Shown here piece by piece: positions 7,654 to 14,309 of a stretch of DNA of 18,771 bases. Positions within the stretch are counted from its first letter, which is position 1. Every line of letters starts with the position of its first letter. The position numbers were made by a program, and so were the translations under genes. Source of the stretch: DAONJL01 sp035405645 [NCBI: bacterium] (lineage in GTDB: Bacteria > JAGOBX01 > DAONJL01); contig DAONJL010000048.1 of the NCBI GenBank assembly GCA_035405645.1, positions 1 to 18,771 of the forward strand. Direction: 5' to 3'. A model generated the notes under the pieces. It saw only the letters and a program-made list of their open reading frames with translations. It was not told the origin of the DNA and did no database searches.

Positions 7654-8778
7654 ATGTTTATTCGACAAATTATTTTTATTTGCATTGTTTTTATTCTTTC
7701 TCAATTCAATTTATTCTCGCAATTTTTATCATCTTCTATTTCTTATTCAAATATAAATGCTAAATATAAAAATAATATTTCAAATACAATGATTGATAAT
7801 AATTCTGAAATATATGAATTAGGTTTTTCATTTAATTTTTTAAAATATTTTTCTTTAAATCTTAATGGCGGAAAATATAGTTGTGAATTTAATGATGCAA
7901 TAATGGAATTAAAATTTACTGATAATTATTTTGCGAGAATAAATTTAATGAGTTTAATTAATTTAGGAGCACAATTTTATTTACAATCTGATTTCAGTTA
8001 TTTAAATTCAGCACCTAAAAATTATTTATTATCTGGTTTAACTATTAAAAATTTTGAAATAAAAGATTTTTTAAGTGAAGTAAAATTAAAAAAAGAATTT
8101 CATAAAGCAAATTTATTTATTGGTATTTCTTATCTGGATAGTTTAATTAAAAGTTCTGCTAATTCAGATTTGTATTTTCGATTGAATAATACAAATAATT
8201 TTTTATTTAAAATTGGCTGTGATTATTCAATCACAGAAAGAATAAAATTGTTTTTAGATTATTCATATAATAAAAATGAAATTTTTAGCAGTGGTTTATC
8301 ATATCATTTCATAACTAAAAAAGAAGAAAAAATATTTAAAAAAGTTAAAGAAACAATTCAGTCAAAACCCGTTGAAGAAAAAGTAGAAAAAGTAAAAATA
8401 GAAGAGACAGTAAAAAAAGAAGAACCGAAAAAAGATGAATTTGATGTAGATAGTTTATTATTAGAACAGACGAATAAACAAATAAAAGAATTACCAAAAG
8501 TAGAAGAAGAAAAAAGTGAACAAATAAAACTTCGCGAAACATTAACACAGGATGCTTCATTTGAAGAATATTTAAAGAAAGCGCGAAGAAATTTAGAATT
8601 AGGTAGATTTGATGAAGCAATAAAAGAATTAAATATAGCGAAAAATTTGGTTCCTAATTCAGTTGAGGTTTATCAATTGCTTGGCGATGTTTATGAAAAA
8701 ATGGGAAATTATAAATTATCATTGGAGTATTATGATATAGCAATAAAGTTATTAGAAAAATCAAAAAATAATAAATGA
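7654..8778 (+). CDS. Predicted outer-membrane beta-barrel with C-terminal TPR domain
   Basis: This protein has 374 residues from the chosen start. Residues 1-23 form a signal peptide (hydrophobic core, cleavage likely after LFSQ). Residues 24-219 alternate polar and hydrophobic residues in strand-like runs, such as YELGFSFNF, FARINLM and SSGLSYHF. They end on Phe219, like the last strand of a small, perhaps eight-stranded, outer-membrane barrel. Residues 220-300 are a Lys/Glu-rich linker, and 303-370 hold two TPR helical repeats (ARRNLELGRFDEAIKEL and LGDVYEKMGNYKLSLEYY). A barrel joined to a periplasmic TPR tail would present a protein-docking site beneath the outer membrane, replacing the OmpA-like domain common in this layout. 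The stop overlaps the next start by ATGA, tying it to the nuclease gene. I do not recognise a named family. Confidence 0.75.
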   Translation: MFIRQIIFICIVFILSQFNLFSQFLSSSISYSNINAKYKNNISNTMIDNNSEIYELGFSFNFLKYFSLNLNGGKYSCEFNDAIMELKFTDNYFARINLMSLINLGAQFYLQSDFSYLNSAPKNYLLSGLTIKNFEIKDFLSEVKLKKEFHKANLFIGISYLDSLIKSSANSDLYFRLNNTNNFLFKIGCDYSITERIKLFLDYSYNKNEIFSSGLSYHFITKKEEKIFKKVKETIQSKPVEEKVEKVKIEETVKKEEPKKDEFDVDSLLLEQTNKQIKELPKVEEEKSEQIKLRETLTQDASFEEYLKKARRNLELGRFDEAIKELNIAKNLVPNSVEVYQLLGDVYEKMGNYKLSLEYYDIAIKLLEKSKNNK

Positions 8779-9401
8779 CTTTTAATTTAACAAAAAAAGA
8801 AATAATAATTTTATTATTAGTTTTTAGTGGATTAGTTTTTGCCATAATTCTTTTTTCTCAATTATTAAAATTAATAAAAGAAATAATAAAAAATAAGAAT
8901 AAAGATTTATTTGGTTATAAAGGCAAAATAATTTATTATGATTCAGGCGAAGAAGCAAAATTATTAAAATATGAAGATGATAAAATAATATTATTAGGTA
9001 AGCCAGATTATGTATTAGAAATAGGGAAAGGAAAATATATAATAGTTGATGCAAAATCAGGAAAATTAGATAAAAGAAATCCTAATTCTGTAAAACTGCA
9101 ATCTTATGCTCAACAAATAATAAATTATTTTTTATTAGTTGAGAATGATTTGAAAATAAAACCTTTATATGGAGAATTATATTTTTTAGAAGATAATCAA
9201 AGATTTAGAATAGAAAATACAGATGAGATTAAAAGGCTTGGCTTGCGTAATTTACATTTAATTGCAGAAGGTAAAAAGTTAGGAATAAAGCCAGATGAAA
9301 GGTCATATATAAAATGTGAATTATGTCCATATAATGATATATGTCCACGAAGAATAAAGAAAAAAGGTGAAGAAATAAAAAATGAAACGACCAGAAGATA
9401 A
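8775..9401 (+). CDS. Membrane-anchored Cas4/RecB-like PD-(D/E)XK nuclease
   Basis: This 208-residue protein has one membrane helix at about residues 10-30. Lys residues concentrate on its C-terminal side, so the rest is probably cytoplasmic. The nuclease core shows GKPD with D78, then VDAKSG with D92 and K94 as the (D/E)xK pair, then Q109 in KLQSYAQQ, matching the Cas4/RecB motif. A C-x2-C-x5-C cluster follows at C181, C184 and C190. Cas4 proteins use a fourth Cys near the N-terminus to complete an iron-sulphur cluster; no such Cys is present, so the cluster may be absent, borrowed or replaced by zinc. The family acts on DNA ends or single strands. No cas genes or CRISPR array are nearby. It overlaps the barrel gene by 4 nt and the ComEC-like gene by 20 nt. 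The nuclease fold is likely; the role is inferred. Confidence 0.8.
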   Translation: MTFNLTKKEIIILLLVFSGLVFAIILFSQLLKLIKEIIKNKNKDLFGYKGKIIYYDSGEEAKLLKYEDDKIILLGKPDYVLEIGKGKYIIVDAKSGKLDKRNPNSVKLQSYAQQIINYFLLVENDLKIKPLYGELYFLEDNQRFRIENTDEIKRLGLRNLHLIAEGKKLGIKPDERSYIKCELCPYNDICPRRIKKKGEEIKNETTRR

Positions 9402-10449
9402 GTTTGCAGAATATAGAAAAAAGAAAGATACAGATGGTAGTAATTTTTTTCGACCTGAAAATCTTATTGTATTTGGTATTATTTTAATCACTCTTGTTGT
9501 AACATATTTTGCTTTACCAAAAATAAAATTTTTACTTGAAACAAAAACTGAAGAAGGTAGATTAATTGCTGTTTTACGAGAAAATAAAGAAGCATTAAAA
9601 AAGAATAAAAACATAATAAAGAAAACACCAGGACATTGCCTTGTAACTTTTATTGATGTTGGACAGGGTGATGCTTCATTAATAGAAACGCCAAATGGAA
9701 AAGTAATATTAATTGATGGTGGTGAAGGAAAACATCCTGATAATAAATTTGCCAAAGCATTTAATGCAGGTGAGCGTGTGATAATACCAATGTTATGGGC
9801 AAAAGGAATAAAGAAAATTGATATAATTTTAATATCGCATGCACATTCTGACCATATTGGTGGTTTGCTGGAAATTCTTGATGTTTTTCCTGTGGATGAG
9901 ATAATAGAACCAGGTTATCCAGCACATTCTGCAAATTATTCTGAAATTTTAAAAATAGCAAAAGAGAAAAATATAAAATATACAATGCCAAAAACAGGAG
10001 ATATTTTAGATTTTGGCAAAGATGTGTTTGCACAGGTTTTATGGGTTGATAAATCAGGTGGTAAAAAAGGTGATAATATAAATAATACCTCTATTGTTCT
10101 ATATTTTAAATTTGGCAATACATCAATTATTTTTTCTGGCGATGCTGAAAAAGAAATTGAAGAAGAGATTGTTTATACTTATGGGCGAAAAATAAAATGT
10201 GATATTTATAAAGTTGGGCATCACGGCAGCAGGACATCTTCTTCTGAAATTTATGTAAAAATTATTGAACCAAAAGTTGCTTTAATTGGCGTTGGTTCTT
10301 ACAATACATTTGGTCATCCAACAGAAGAAATATTAAAAAGATTAGCATCTTTTAAAACAAAAGTTTATCGAACTGATAAGGACAGCCATATTTATATTGA
10401 TATAACTGAAAATGATTATAAAATAATTACTGCTGCAAGTTTAGATTAA
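9382..10449 (+). CDS. Membrane-anchored ComEC-type metallo-beta-lactamase protein
   Basis: This 355-residue protein has a basic N-terminus, a membrane helix at about 28-45, then an MBL domain from about residue 87. The start FIDVGQGDASLIETPNGKVILIDGG is typical of the C-terminal domain of ComEC/Rec2 DNA-uptake channels. Metal ligands are visible as H153-x-H155-x-D157-H158 (SHAHSDHIGG), D254 in FSGDAE, and H280-H281-G-S; GHP at 311-313 closes the domain. Positive residues before the helix place the enzyme in the periplasm. The ComEC OB-fold and multi-spanning competence domain are absent, so this is a free-standing version. It overlaps the nuclease gene by 20 nt. Related stand-alone MBL proteins act on nucleic acid or phosphodiesters, and some are of unknown role; the activity here is unproven. 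Confidence 0.88.
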   Translation: MKRPEDKFAEYRKKKDTDGSNFFRPENLIVFGIILITLVVTYFALPKIKFLLETKTEEGRLIAVLRENKEALKKNKNIIKKTPGHCLVTFIDVGQGDASLIETPNGKVILIDGGEGKHPDNKFAKAFNAGERVIIPMLWAKGIKKIDIILISHAHSDHIGGLLEILDVFPVDEIIEPGYPAHSANYSEILKIAKEKNIKYTMPKTGDILDFGKDVFAQVLWVDKSGGKKGDNINNTSIVLYFKFGNTSIIFSGDAEKEIEEEIVYTYGRKIKCDIYKVGHHGSRTSSSEIYVKIIEPKVALIGVGSYNTFGHPTEEILKRLASFKTKVYRTDKDSHIYIDITENDYKIITAASLD

Positions 10450-10472
10450 TGAAGTAATTATTGATAAATTCA

Positions 10473-10520
10473 ATCTTTGTTTAAAACTAACTAAAATAAA
10501 GTTTTAAAAAGTACAAAGAT
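10473..10520 (+). repeat. Nested inverted repeat (possible hairpin or terminator) after the MBL gene
   Basis: Two perfect nested arms are visible. The outer arms are ATCTTTGT (10473-10480) and ACAAAGAT (10513-10520). The inner arms are TTAAAAC (10481-10487) and GTTTTAA (10501-10507). The left arms are contiguous while the right arms are split by a 5-nt bulge, and the loop is 13 nt. The stem is AT-rich and no clean T run follows, so it is not a textbook intrinsic terminator. It lies in the longest non-coding stretch of the window, between two transcription units. Confidence 0.5.
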
Positions 10521-10569
10521 ATTTTGCTATTGGTTTTATAGAAATGTTTTAATTATCCATATTTAATTA

Positions 10570-10598
10570 TTGACTGAAATTATTTAATAAAGTATAAT
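10570..10598 (+). promoter_or_regulatory. Strong sigma-70-type promoter for the membrane protein-queA pair
   Basis: The -35 box is TTGACT (10570-10575) and the -10 box is a perfect TATAAT (10593-10598), with a 17-bp spacer. This is the best match in the window. Transcription would begin near 10605, giving a leader of about 45 nt before the ATG at 10651. The leader is very AT-rich, with no ribosome site I can identify. Confidence 0.75.
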
Positions 10599-10650
10599 AA
10601 TTATTTTAATTATTAGATTTCATTTTATTTTTTCATTTTAGTAATTTTTT

Positions 10651-11124
10651 ATGAAAATTTATTTAAAAAATTTTTATCCATTTTTAAATATTTTATACAA
10701 ATTATCTGATATTATTTTTGTTTTATCTTTACTTTTATTTATATTTATTTTGCTTTTAATGAAATTAAGAATCAGAATGGGTTTAATAAAAAGATTAAGA
10801 GTGGATGAAAACTCAAAAATTAGAATATTACCATTGCAACTTATTTTCTTTTATTTTTTTATGAATATAGTGATTTTCTTTTTTTTGCCACAGATTGGAA
10901 TAAATTCATTTATTAATTATCATATAGTTCGTAATTATGGTTCTAATCAATTAAATTCTTTTGAAGAAAAGTTAATAAAAGAAACTAAAGCATTTTCACC
11001 TAAATTAACTTTATATAAATTTTTTGAAAGTTATGATGTTATATTAATCACTCAAATTTTTCTTTCGATTATTTTTTTCTACATTATAATTATGAAAGTT
11101 TTTTTTGATATTGATTTTATTTAA
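10651..11124 (+). CDS. Small inner-membrane protein of unknown function
   Basis: I do not recognise this 157-residue protein. It has three predicted membrane helices at about 20-37, 59-80 and 129-149. The loop between the first two is strongly basic (MKLRIRMGLIKRLR), which places that loop in the cytoplasm and the loop from about 81 to 128 outside. The outer loop is mildly charged and lacks Cys. There is no catalytic motif. It is the first gene after a strong promoter and lies two bases before queA, so the two share a transcript. The small size and AT-rich, Phe/Ile-rich content could suggest a spurious frame, but the promoter, the topology and the tight fit to queA favour a real gene. Confidence 0.65.
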   Translation: MKIYLKNFYPFLNILYKLSDIIFVLSLLLFIFILLLMKLRIRMGLIKRLRVDENSKIRILPLQLIFFYFFMNIVIFFFLPQIGINSFINYHIVRNYGSNQLNSFEEKLIKETKAFSPKLTLYKFFESYDVILITQIFLSIIFFYIIIMKVFFDIDFI

Positions 11125-11126
11125 TA

Positions 11127-12131
11127 ATGAATGAATTCAGTAATATAAAAATTCCCGAAGAATTAATAGCCCAAACACCAATAGAAAATAGAAGTAAATC
11201 AAGATTGTTATATTTAAACAAAGAAACAGGAATCATAAAACATTATATATTTGAAGATATAGTAAATTTATTAACTGATAAAGATGTATTAGTAATAAAT
11301 AATTCACGAGTAATAAAAGCAAGATTAAATTTTGAATATAAAAATAAAAAATGTGAGTTAATGTTAGCAGCAGAACAAGAGAAGAATATCTGGGATTGTA
11401 TAGTTTATCCGGGTAAATATTTTAAAATAGGCACAAGAATAAAAATATTAAATAATATAGAAATTGAAGTCTTAGATAGAACAGATTATGGAAGACTGAT
11501 AAGATTTAATTGTGACAGAGATATTAAAGAAATATACGAAAAATACGGCAAAATACCTTTACCACCTTATATTAAAAAAGAGTTAAATAATTCAGAAAGA
11601 TATCAGACAGTATTTTCAAAAGAAATAGGTTCAATAGCTGCACCGACTGCTGGTCTTCATTTTACTGATGAATTATTATCTAAATTAAAAGATAAAGGTG
11701 TAGATATATTTGAAATTACACTCCATATAGGACCAGGCACATTTTGTCCAATTAAAAATATTCAGACACATAAAATGCATTCTGAATATGTAATAATAAC
11801 AGAAAAAACAGCGCAAAAAATAAATGAAGCAATTTCAGCCAAAAAAAAGATAGTAGCAGTTGGAACAACAAGTGTTCGGGCACTTGAAAGTGCTGCTTTA
11901 AAAGAAAAAATAATTTCTCAGTTTGATGGCTGGACTGATTTATTTATTAAATTTGATTATAAATTTAAAATAGTTGATAAATTAATTACAAATTTTCATT
12001 TACCTCACTCAACATTAATTGTTTTAACATCAGCATTTGCAGGAATAGAAAATATAAAAAAAGCATATCAAATAGCAATAGCAGAAAAATATAAATTTTT
12101 TTCATTTGGCGATGCTATGTTTATTGAATAA
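11127..12131 (+). CDS. queA: S-adenosylmethionine:tRNA ribosyltransferase-isomerase
   Basis: QueA transfers and isomerises the ribose of S-adenosylmethionine onto the 7-aminomethyl-7-deazaguanine base of tRNA. This makes epoxyqueuosine, the next-to-last step in queuosine synthesis at the wobble position of GUN-anticodon tRNAs. The 334 residues match the family along the whole length: an early ENRSKSRLL, VINNSRVIKARL, GKIPLPPYI, AAPTAGLHFT, HIGPGTF, KMHSEY, VGTTSVRALES, TNFHLPHSTL and a final FFSFGDAMFI. The length is slightly below the common 340-360. No other queuosine gene (queC, queD, queE, tgt, queG) is visible here. The ATG at 11127 follows the previous stop closely, with no ribosome site, so coupled translation is likely. 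Confidence 0.97.
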   Translation: MNEFSNIKIPEELIAQTPIENRSKSRLLYLNKETGIIKHYIFEDIVNLLTDKDVLVINNSRVIKARLNFEYKNKKCELMLAAEQEKNIWDCIVYPGKYFKIGTRIKILNNIEIEVLDRTDYGRLIRFNCDRDIKEIYEKYGKIPLPPYIKKELNNSERYQTVFSKEIGSIAAPTAGLHFTDELLSKLKDKGVDIFEITLHIGPGTFCPIKNIQTHKMHSEYVIITEKTAQKINEAISAKKKIVAVGTTSVRALESAALKEKIISQFDGWTDLFIKFDYKFKIVDKLITNFHLPHSTLIVLTSAFAGIENIKKAYQIAIAEKYKFFSFGDAMFIE

Positions 12132-12138
12132 AAAATAA

Positions 12139-12168
12139 TTGACATCAAAATAATAAATAAAATAAAAT
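12139..12168 (+). promoter_or_regulatory. Promoter for the coiled-coil/HD-GYP/surface-protein block
   Basis: The -35 box TTGACA lies at 12139-12144 and the -10 box TAAAAT (5/6) at 12163-12168, with an 18-bp spacer. A start near 12175 gives a leader of about 20 nt that contains the GGAGG at 12186-12190. The 13-mer AAAATAATTGACA at 12132-12144 is shared with the transketolase promoter. Confidence 0.65.
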
Positions 12169-12185
12169 GATTAAAAATATATAGT

Positions 12186-12190
12186 GGAGG
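12186..12190 (+). promoter_or_regulatory. Ribosome binding site that fixes the start at 12196
   Basis: GGAGG lies 5 nt before the ATG at 12196. A longer reading from GTG 12184 would put this site inside the coding region and is rejected. The chosen start also gives a normal signal peptide. Confidence 0.8.
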
Positions 12191-12195
12191 CAAAA

Positions 12196-13302
12196 ATGAA
12201 ATTATATAAAATAATCATTATTATTATTTTGATTTATATTTTTATTATTCCAAATAATCTTTTTGCTCAAAAAAATATTTCTTTAAAATATATTTGTTCT
12301 ATTGTTTATAAAGAAATGCAAAAATATAAATTGTTTCCAGCAAATGGTTGGTTGGGTATGAATGAAATTTTACAAAAAAAATATGGGATAAAAATACCAA
12401 AAAAATATATGATAGAAGTTCAAACATATTATATTTCTCTTGTTATTGATAATTTAAAAAATAGTGAAATAACAACATTTACAGAATTCGAACAGGCACA
12501 TCCATTACCACTCGGCATTAGAAAATTTGCAAAAGAATATTATGAAAAAAAATATGGCAGAACAATAAAAATAGAAAAGGAAAAAAGTTTTGATGAAGCA
12601 ACGCCAAAAAAGAAAATTGATAATATTGAATTAAATAAATTGTTTAATGAAGTATGGAATAAAGAAGAGCAAAAAGTTGAAGAACAAAAAGAAATTAAAG
12701 AAGAAAAAAAAGATGATTATTTAGAAAGAAAACGATTATTTGAAATAATGTCCCAACAAACATATCAGGAAATACCAAAAATAAATATATCAAATATAAC
12801 AAATCCACTGGCCTTATATAATAAAAATGAAATAAAAGATAGTTTAATAAAAACAAAAGAATCAGTGGAAACATTAAACAATTTACTTGAAAATGCAATA
12901 AGACAGATTGATTTGAATTATGACATAAAGTTACAGGAAGTAGTAAAAAAAGGTGGTGAATTAAATAATAAACTTCTTAATTATGCTGATGTAATGAATA
13001 AATTTCGAATGATGTTTTATAATTTTTTTAAACAATCATTAAATATTGATTTTCAATTACCTGCTGATATAGAAAATATAAATCTATCAATAAATAAAAT
13101 ATCATTATATCTTGATAATATTATTGATGATTATTTGCGTTCGAAAAGTGAAAATAAAAATTTAAGAGAAGAAGTAGAAAAATTACGAAAAGAAAATTAT
13201 CAATTGAAACAAGAATTAGAAGAATATAAGACAAAAGCCGAAAGAAGTAGATATTATGATTTAAGATTGAAAAATTTAAGAGAACAGGAGTTAAGATATT
13301 AA
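12196..13302 (+). CDS. Secreted or periplasmic coiled-coil protein of unknown function
   Basis: This protein has 368 residues. Residues 1-25 form a signal peptide: a basic start, an Ile-rich core, and probable cleavage after LFAQ. A small Tyr/Lys-rich domain follows to about residue 115. It contains a PANGWLGMNEIL segment and a TFTEFEQAHPLPLG stretch, and I do not recognise it. Residues of about 120-180 are highly charged and likely disordered. The remainder is helical, ending in a Leu-heptad coiled coil (LREEVEKLRKENYQLKQEL). The protein lacks a lipobox and membrane segments beyond the signal. A promoter and strong ribosome site make it the head of a unit with an HD-GYP enzyme and a giant surface protein. 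It could be an assembly or envelope factor for that protein; this is inference. Confidence 0.65.
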   Translation: MKLYKIIIIIILIYIFIIPNNLFAQKNISLKYICSIVYKEMQKYKLFPANGWLGMNEILQKKYGIKIPKKYMIEVQTYYISLVIDNLKNSEITTFTEFEQAHPLPLGIRKFAKEYYEKKYGRTIKIEKEKSFDEATPKKKIDNIELNKLFNEVWNKEEQKVEEQKEIKEEKKDDYLERKRLFEIMSQQTYQEIPKINISNITNPLALYNKNEIKDSLIKTKESVETLNNLLENAIRQIDLNYDIKLQEVVKKGGELNNKLLNYADVMNKFRMMFYNFFKQSLNIDFQLPADIENINLSINKISLYLDNIIDDYLRSKSENKNLREEVEKLRKENYQLKQELEEYKTKAERSRYYDLRLKNLREQELRY

Positions 13303-13305
13303 AGT

Positions 13306-14307
13306 ATGGAAAATAATGAAGAAAAAATTTTAGTCAAATATAATAAACAAGATTTACCACAACAGATAAAATATATGCCAATTATGCTGGATAGTTTAGC
13401 ACTAAATAGTATCTTAAATTTTGATTTGTATTATAAGATAGATAAAAAACAATATATTTTATATAGAAGTAAAAATTTGCAATTAACAGAAGAACAATTT
13501 GAATTTTTGAAAAAAAATTTTAAAACATTATATATAAGGACAACAGAACAAAAAGAATATATACATTATATAGAAGATAATATTGATAATTTTTTAACCA
13601 ATCCACAAATATCAGAAAATGCAAAAGCATTTGTATTATATGATGTAACACAGGATGCAATTTCAGAAATAATGGAGAATCCAGAAAATCCAAAGACAGT
13701 AAAACGAATTGAAAATGTAATAAAAGCAACAACAGCAGTTTTGACTAAAAAAGAAGATTTCTTTTATGAATTACTTGAAGTGATGTCTTTTGATTACTCA
13801 ACATACACTCATTCAAGTAATGTTGCAACATTTACAATAAATTTTTCAAAATATCTAAATTTCAAAGATATAAAAAAAATAGAAATAATAGGACTTGGTG
13901 CTTTTTTACATGATATTGGTAAAGCAAAAATACCCCCACAAATTTTATTTAAACAAGGAAAATTAACAAAAGATGAATGGGTTATAGTTCAATGCCATCC
14001 AGAATTAGGTTATGAAATAGTAAAAAAAATATTTCCTGATAATTATACAATTCAAAAAATAGTGCGTAATCATCACGAAAAAATTGATGGTTCTGGTTAT
14101 CCTGATAAATTAAAACAATATGAAATACCGATTGAAGTTCAGATTGTTACTTTATCTGATGTTTTTGATGCTTTAACAACTAATCGCTGTTATAAAGCAA
14201 AATTAAGAACTTATGATGCATTGAAAATAATGCAGGAAGAGCAATTATCTGGTAAATATGATAAAAATCTATTAGAAAAGTTTATTACAATGTTTAAAAA
14301 AATTTAA
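13306..14307 (+). CDS. HD-GYP domain cyclic-di-GMP phosphodiesterase
   Basis: This 333-residue protein has an intact HD-GYP domain from about residue 150. H169 in YTHSSN, H202-D203-x-G-K206, H231, H256-H257-E, the GYP triplet at 264-266 (DGSGYP) and D285 in LSDVFDAL are all present, so metal binding and c-di-GMP hydrolysis look plausible. The 150-residue N-terminal region does not match a receiver or PAS domain that I recognise, though its spacing resembles N-terminal domains of other HD-GYP proteins. There is no signal or membrane segment, so it is cytoplasmic. It sits 3 nt after the coiled-coil gene and 2 nt before the giant surface-protein gene. Placement suggests it lowers c-di-GMP to control the surface structure. 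Confidence 0.93.
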   Translation: MENNEEKILVKYNKQDLPQQIKYMPIMLDSLALNSILNFDLYYKIDKKQYILYRSKNLQLTEEQFEFLKKNFKTLYIRTTEQKEYIHYIEDNIDNFLTNPQISENAKAFVLYDVTQDAISEIMENPENPKTVKRIENVIKATTAVLTKKEDFFYELLEVMSFDYSTYTHSSNVATFTINFSKYLNFKDIKKIEIIGLGAFLHDIGKAKIPPQILFKQGKLTKDEWVIVQCHPELGYEIVKKIFPDNYTIQKIVRNHHEKIDGSGYPDKLKQYEIPIEVQIVTLSDVFDALTTNRCYKAKLRTYDALKIMQEEQLSGKYDKNLLEKFITMFKKI

Positions 14308-14309
14308 AG

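Noticed and set aside
8775-9401. CRISPR adaptation module
   Set aside because: The Cas4-like protein lacks the fourth Cys and carries a membrane helix. There is no cas1, cas2 or repeat-spacer array in the window.
9382-10449. Full ComEC competence channel
   Set aside because: Only one membrane helix and the MBL domain are present. The OB-fold and multi-helix channel are absent.
12184-12195. GTG start for the coiled-coil protein
   Set aside because: The GGAGG at 12186-12190 would be coding. The ATG at 12196 is correctly spaced from it.
138-14307. Recent insertion, prophage or transposon
   Set aside because: I saw no transposase, integrase, tRNA gene or terminal repeat, and base composition looks uniform through the window.
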